Below are positions 60,673 to 64,000 of a stretch of DNA of 64,000 nt, one piece after another. The translations under genes were made by a program, and so were the position numbers. How positions within the stretch are numbered: position 1 is the stretch's first letter; each line of letters begins with the position of its first letter. The stretch lies in assembly GCF_028473665.1 (NCBI RefSeq), contig NZ_CP098774.1:1674001-1738000 (forward strand). The letters are read 5' to 3'. The notes beneath the pieces are model-generated. The model was given only the letters and a program-made list of their open reading frames with translations. It was not told the DNA's origin and searched no databases. Source of the DNA: Sphingomonas sp. QA11. GTDB lineage: Bacteria; Pseudomonadota; Alphaproteobacteria; Sphingomonadales; Sphingomonadaceae.

Positions 60673-62676
60673 ATGAAGAAGAAGGAGGCCGTGATCGACA
60701 CCGAACCCAGCTATGGTCCCGCGCCCCTTTTCATTCTGTCGTTCCGGCAGCGTGACGAGCTTGCCGAGCTGGCGGCGGGAGCCGGCTGGCGGGTCGTGGC
60801 CGCGCGCCGGGCAGCGGGCGCCGAGCGGCGGTTCCTGACCAGCGGCGCCGCGGTCGCGGTGATCGATGCGCGAGGCGCGCTCGGCGAAGGACGGGAGGCG
60901 GCATCCGCCATCGGCGGGGCGATCGCCGCCAATGGCGGCGCGTTGCTTGCGCTCGTCTCGCGCGGGGACACGACGGCGATCGGCGATTTCTACGATGCGG
61001 GCGCGACGCATTTCCTCGCCAGCCCGTTCAGCGAGGGGGAGTTCCTTCAGGCACTGCGCTATGCGGCGCGCCACGCCGAACGCATGGCGGGCGAGTGGCG
61101 GGCGACGGCGCCGGCGGAACCGCTTGGCTGGCGGCTCGATGTGACGACCCGGTCGTTGCTGCTGACCCCGGGGTTCGCGCGGCTGCTCGATGTCGACGAG
61201 CATCCCAAGCTGGTCGCGCTGTGGCGGCGGATCGACCCGACCGAACGCCGGGCTGCCATGGCGTCGATCCGGCGCCTTTCGGCGACACGCCAGGCAACGG
61301 CGTTCGCGCACGACCTGCCGGGGCTCGGCCGGATCGTGCAGCATCTCCAATATGACGTGAAGACAGGGCGCATCGATGCGCTGGTCGAACCGTTGGGCAG
61401 TGCCCCGGAGCCGGCATCGGTCCTGCGCGACGCGCTGATCGGCACGCGCGACGCCGGCAGCGCGCGCCGCTGGATGGACCGGCGGCTGGCAGATCCGGAC
61501 GGACGGCCGCTGACGGCGATGCTGGTCGCGCTCAACCGTTTCGACATGGTCAATGCAGCTTATGGCCGGGCGGCGGGTGACGCGCTGCTCCGCGCCGCCT
61601 TCAAGCGGATCGAGGAGGCGGCGAGCGGTGCGCTCGTCGCGCGGCTCGGAGGATCGGAATTCCTCGTCGCGATCGAGGATGGGGGCTCCCGAGTCGACCT
61701 TGTCGCCGAGCGGATCGTGGGGGATCTTGCCAGGCCGTTCGTGACCGGGGAGACGATCGCCGTGCTGGGCTGCCGGATCGGTGTTGCCGGGCGCGAGCCG
61801 GGCGATACCGCCGCCAGCCTGCTCCGGCGCGCGAGCGAGGCACTGGCCGACGCCCGCGCCTCCGACAGCGCGACGGTGCGAGTCGCTGAGGCAGGCGGGC
61901 GGGAGGAGTCGATCGATGTGCTGGCGGTGGAACTGCGCCACGCGATAGACCGCCGCGAGATCGACATTCTTTTCCAGCCCCAGGTCTCGGTGCCGACCGG
62001 CGCGATCGTTGGGGTCGAGGCGCTGGCGCGCTGGGACCACATGCTGCTCGGCACGATCGGCGCCGATATCCTGTTCGCGGCGGCCACACGGGCCGATCTG
62101 GAGATCGGACTTTCGGATCATATCCAGCGGATCACCCTCGAACGGGCGGCTGCCTGGCCGGCGGCGCTCCACGGGCTGCGCCTGTCGCTCAACCTGACGG
62201 CCGGGGACATTGCGCGGCCCGGCTTTGCCGACCTGTTCCTCGACCGGGTGGACGCCAGCGGCTTTCCCCGCTCGCGCCTCACGGTGGAGATCGTCGAGAG
62301 CGGGCTGATCGAGGACCTCGGCATGGCCGCCACCCTGCTGGCGACACTGCGCAGCGCTGGCGTCCGTGTCGCGATCGACGATTTCGGGACTGGCTATTCG
62401 AGCCTTGCCTACCTCAAGTCGCTGCCGCTCGACTATCTCAAGATCGACAAGAAGCTGGCGCAGGACATCACCGGCACGCCGCGCGACCGGGTGGTGGTAC
62501 GCGGCGTGATCGACATGGCGCGTTCGCTCGGGCTGGTGGTCATTGCCGAGGGCGTCGAGACCCAGGAACAGCTCGACCTGCTCGCCAAGGAAGGTTGCCA
62601 GATATACCAGGGATTCCTGCGTTCCGGGGCGATCTCGATCGGGGCGCTGGTTGGGCTGATGGAGACGGCACCATGA
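60673..62676 (+). CDS. EAL-domain c-di-GMP phosphodiesterase with degenerate GGDEF domain
   Basis: A 667-residue signalling protein. The N-terminal part resembles a receiver-like fold without clear phosphorylation residues and may sense another signal. A GGDEF-type domain follows, with the active-site loop changed to GGSEF (ARLGGSEFLVAIED), so cyclase activity is unlikely. The EAL domain has the essential residues: VGVEALARWDH, IDDFGTGYSSLAYLKSLPLD, KIDKKLAQDI and AEGVETQEQ. It probably hydrolyses c-di-GMP, with the GGDEF remnant perhaps binding GTP. The start is ambiguous between ATG 60673 and GTG 60691 (AGGAGG just before). Stop overlaps the next gene (ATGA). Confidence 0.88.
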   Translation: MKKKEAVIDTEPSYGPAPLFILSFRQRDELAELAAGAGWRVVAARRAAGAERRFLTSGAAVAVIDARGALGEGREAASAIGGAIAANGGALLALVSRGDTTAIGDFYDAGATHFLASPFSEGEFLQALRYAARHAERMAGEWRATAPAEPLGWRLDVTTRSLLLTPGFARLLDVDEHPKLVALWRRIDPTERRAAMASIRRLSATRQATAFAHDLPGLGRIVQHLQYDVKTGRIDALVEPLGSAPEPASVLRDALIGTRDAGSARRWMDRRLADPDGRPLTAMLVALNRFDMVNAAYGRAAGDALLRAAFKRIEEAASGALVARLGGSEFLVAIEDGGSRVDLVAERIVGDLARPFVTGETIAVLGCRIGVAGREPGDTAASLLRRASEALADARASDSATVRVAEAGGREESIDVLAVELRHAIDRREIDILFQPQVSVPTGAIVGVEALARWDHMLLGTIGADILFAAATRADLEIGLSDHIQRITLERAAAWPAALHGLRLSLNLTAGDIARPGFADLFLDRVDASGFPRSRLTVEIVESGLIEDLGMAATLLATLRSAGVRVAIDDFGTGYSSLAYLKSLPLDYLKIDKKLAQDITGTPRDRVVVRGVIDMARSLGLVVIAEGVETQEQLDLLAKEGCQIYQGFLRSGAISIGALVGLMETAP

Positions 62677-63104
62677 GGATGACAGTAGCGATCGCTATCA
62701 CGGCATTGGCAGTGCCGGCGGTGGCCGCGCCGCGCGAGGATGCGGAGGCCGCGATCATGGCAGCGATGCGGGACAGCGCGGTCGCCTGGACTGCGGGCGA
62801 TCTCGACCGTTTCATGGGAATCTACGCCGATGACTCGACCTTTGTGGTCGCCGAGGGCCTGATCCGAGGCAGGGCCGCGATCGCCGCGCGCTATGCCCCG
62901 CGCTTCACGCCGGCGGGCACGGCGAAACGCGGCGCATTGAGTTTCGAGGAGCTGGCCTTCCGTCGGATCGACCCGACGCATGCGTTGCTCGTCGCGCGAT
63001 ACCGGTTGAAGATCGACGGGTCAGCGGACCAGACGGGGCCGACCTCGCTGCTGTTCGAGAAGCGCGATGGTCTTTGGAAGATCGTGGCCGATCACAGCAG
63101 CTGA
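62673..63104 (+). CDS. exported SnoaL/DUF4440-like (SgcJ/EcaC family) protein
   Basis: A 143-residue protein with a short signal peptide (MRMTVAIAITALAVPAVAA) and an NTF2-like cone fold: WTAGDLDRFMGIYADDSTF, GRAAIAARYAPRF, and the C-terminal SLLFEKRDGLWKIVADHSS, which is the family hallmark. Members bind or transform small hydrophobic molecules, but many have no known activity. The ATG overlaps the EAL gene stop, so it is translationally coupled to that regulator. Whether there is a functional tie to c-di-GMP signalling is unknown. Confidence 0.82.
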   Translation: MRMTVAIAITALAVPAVAAPREDAEAAIMAAMRDSAVAWTAGDLDRFMGIYADDSTFVVAEGLIRGRAAIAARYAPRFTPAGTAKRGALSFEELAFRRIDPTHALLVARYRLKIDGSADQTGPTSLLFEKRDGLWKIVADHSS

Positions 63105-63139
63105 TCCGCCCTCGCGGCTGACTATCGTCGCCAGTCGGG

Positions 63140-64000
63140 TCAGGGCCGGTTGGCGCCGCCGCCGTCGAGCACCTCCCGCACCTTCCAGGCGAGCTGGGCG
63201 ATGGTGAAGGGCTTGGGCAGGAACGCCACGCCGGCATCCAGCATGCCGTTATGGACCACGGCGTTGCGCGTATAGCCGGTGGTGAACAGCACCGGGATCT
63301 CGGGGCGCTGCGCCCGTACCTTGTCGGCCAGCTCGCGACCGCTCATGCCCGGCATGACGATGTCGGTGAACACGAGATCAAGCCGCGGCTGTACTGCAAG
63401 CTGTTCAAGCGCCTGATTGGCGTCGCTTGCCTGGACGATCGTGTAGCCCAGCTCGCGCAGGGCATCCACGGTCATGTGACGGACCTGGTCCTCATCCTCG
63501 ACGACCAGGATGATCTCTTCGGCGCCGCCGGTCGGCAGTTCTTCACGCATCTTGTCGGGTTCGGTCGACGATCCTGCCGCGCCGAGATGGCGGGGCAGAT
63601 AGATCTTGACCGTCGTGCCTTGCCCGATCTCCGAATAGATTTTCACGTGGCCGCCGGACTGCTTGACATAGCCGAACACCTGGCTGAGCCCGAGGCCGGT
63701 ACCCTTGCCGACGCCCTTGGTGGTGTAGAAGGGGTCGAACGCCCGCTCGATCACCTCGGGCGGCATGCCGGTGCCGCTGTCGCTGACGCAGATCATGACA
63801 TATTGGCCCGGCTCGACCTCGGCATGGCTGCGGGCATAGCGATCGTCGAGTTCGGTATTCGCCGTCTCGATCGTCAGCTTGCCGCCGTCTGGCATCGCGT
63901 CACGCGCATTGACCGCGAGGTTCAGGATCGCGCTTTCGAGCTGGGAAGGATCGGCGAAGGCGTGCCAGAGGCCACCGGCCAGGATCGTCTCCACCCGGAT
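63140..64000 (-). CDS. hybrid sensor histidine kinase, C-terminal part (cut by window end)
   Basis: The frame remains open to the right edge, so the N-terminal sensor and HisKA regions are missing. Present are the HATPase_c domain (N box NLAVNARDAMP, G1 SDSGTGMP, F box DPFYTTKG, G2 GKGTGLGLS) and a C-terminal receiver domain (ILVVEDEDQVR, phosphoacceptor Asp in LVFTDIVMPGMSG, conserved Thr and Lys in TTGYTR and LPKPF). The layout matches PAS-containing hybrid kinases common in sphingomonads. It is convergent with the SnoaL-like gene 35 bases away. Confidence 0.92.
   Translation of the reverse strand: MRVETILAGGLWHAFADPSQLESAILNLAVNARDAMPDGGKLTIETANTELDDRYARSHAEVEPGQYVMICVSDSGTGMPPEVIERAFDPFYTTKGVGKGTGLGLSQVFGYVKQSGGHVKIYSEIGQGTTVKIYLPRHLGAAGSSTEPDKMREELPTGGAEEIILVVEDEDQVRHMTVDALRELGYTIVQASDANQALEQLAVQPRLDLVFTDIVMPGMSGRELADKVRAQRPEIPVLFTTGYTRNAVVHNGMLDAGVAFLPKPFTIAQLAWKVREVLDGGGANRP

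Noticed and set aside
60538..62172. 544-codon minus-strand frame opposite the EAL gene
   Set aside because: EAL and GGDEF motifs on the plus strand are unambiguous; the antisense product shows no known motif.
1..64000. CRISPR arrays, insertion sequences and prophage genes
   Set aside because: No regularly spaced repeats, transposase, integrase or phage structural genes were seen on either strand.

Overview
The window looks like chromosomal DNA from a sphingomonad-type alphaproteobacterium (inference: uniformly high GC, two TonB-dependent receptors, a NodT-type efflux operon, many ATGA/GTGA gene overlaps, and the catabolic style of the gene content). No phage, transposase, integrase or CRISPR array was seen. 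Both ends are cut inside genes: the C-terminus of a GLUG-type surface protein at the left and a hybrid histidine kinase at the right.

Layout. 0-0.7 kb: end of the surface protein, then a 54-codon peptide gene with a lasso-type leader motif and a possible small membrane protein. 0.8-4.1 kb: SulP transporter, ParB-like protein, DUF808 membrane protein. 4.3-13.3 kb: four-gene MdtABC-type RND efflux operon with its own outer-membrane factor. 13.3-18.0 kb: DUF3325/PepSY/DUF3649 iron-uptake helpers divergent from a siderophore receptor, with a Fur-box-like dyad between them. 18.0-22.2 kb: phenylalanine catabolism (phhA, aromatic aminotransferase, FAH-family hydrolase, phhB) divergent from an Lrp/AsnC regulator. 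22.2-49.1 kb: a large catabolic island. 49.3-56.2 kb: TetR regulator divergent from soxBDAG-purU (sarcosine oxidation). 56.4-58.2 kb: secreted protein of unknown function with a seven-fold heptapeptide repeat. 58.6-64 kb: tRNA-Asn, nadK, moaA, an EAL protein with a degenerate GGDEF domain, a SnoaL-like protein and the kinase.

The catabolic island is the most interesting part. It carries GntR (HutC-type) and IclR regulators, a TonB receptor, an MFS permease, two related long methyltransferases, two related ~100-residue coiled-coil-like proteins, an old-yellow-enzyme-type reductase, a fumarate-reductase/KstD-type flavoprotein, a PHBH-type monooxygenase, a VOC protein, a GST, an alpha/beta-hydrolase-fold protein without its catalytic Ser and His, an Asp/Glu-racemase-fold protein with one of its two cysteines missing, and an aldehyde dehydrogenase. 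At its right end is a divergent seven-gene module: two PuuE-like deacetylase-fold proteins, an isochorismatase-family amidase, an HMG-CoA-lyase-like enzyme, a class III CoA-transferase, and both subunits of a LeuCD-type hydratase. A coherent but unproven reading is opening of a cyclic amide/imide, release of an unsaturated C4/C5 diacid, hydration to a malate homologue, CoA activation and retro-Claisen cleavage.

Two repeated DNA motifs tie the island together. A 22-bp dyad recurs upstream of the VOC/methyltransferase operon, the TonB receptor and the seven-gene module. A second dyad, AGAACnnnGTTCC, lies upstream of the flavoprotein operon and of the methyltransferase/MFS/iclR operon. I infer that the GntR and IclR proteins respectively bind them. 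Functions come from family motifs read by eye; no database search was run.
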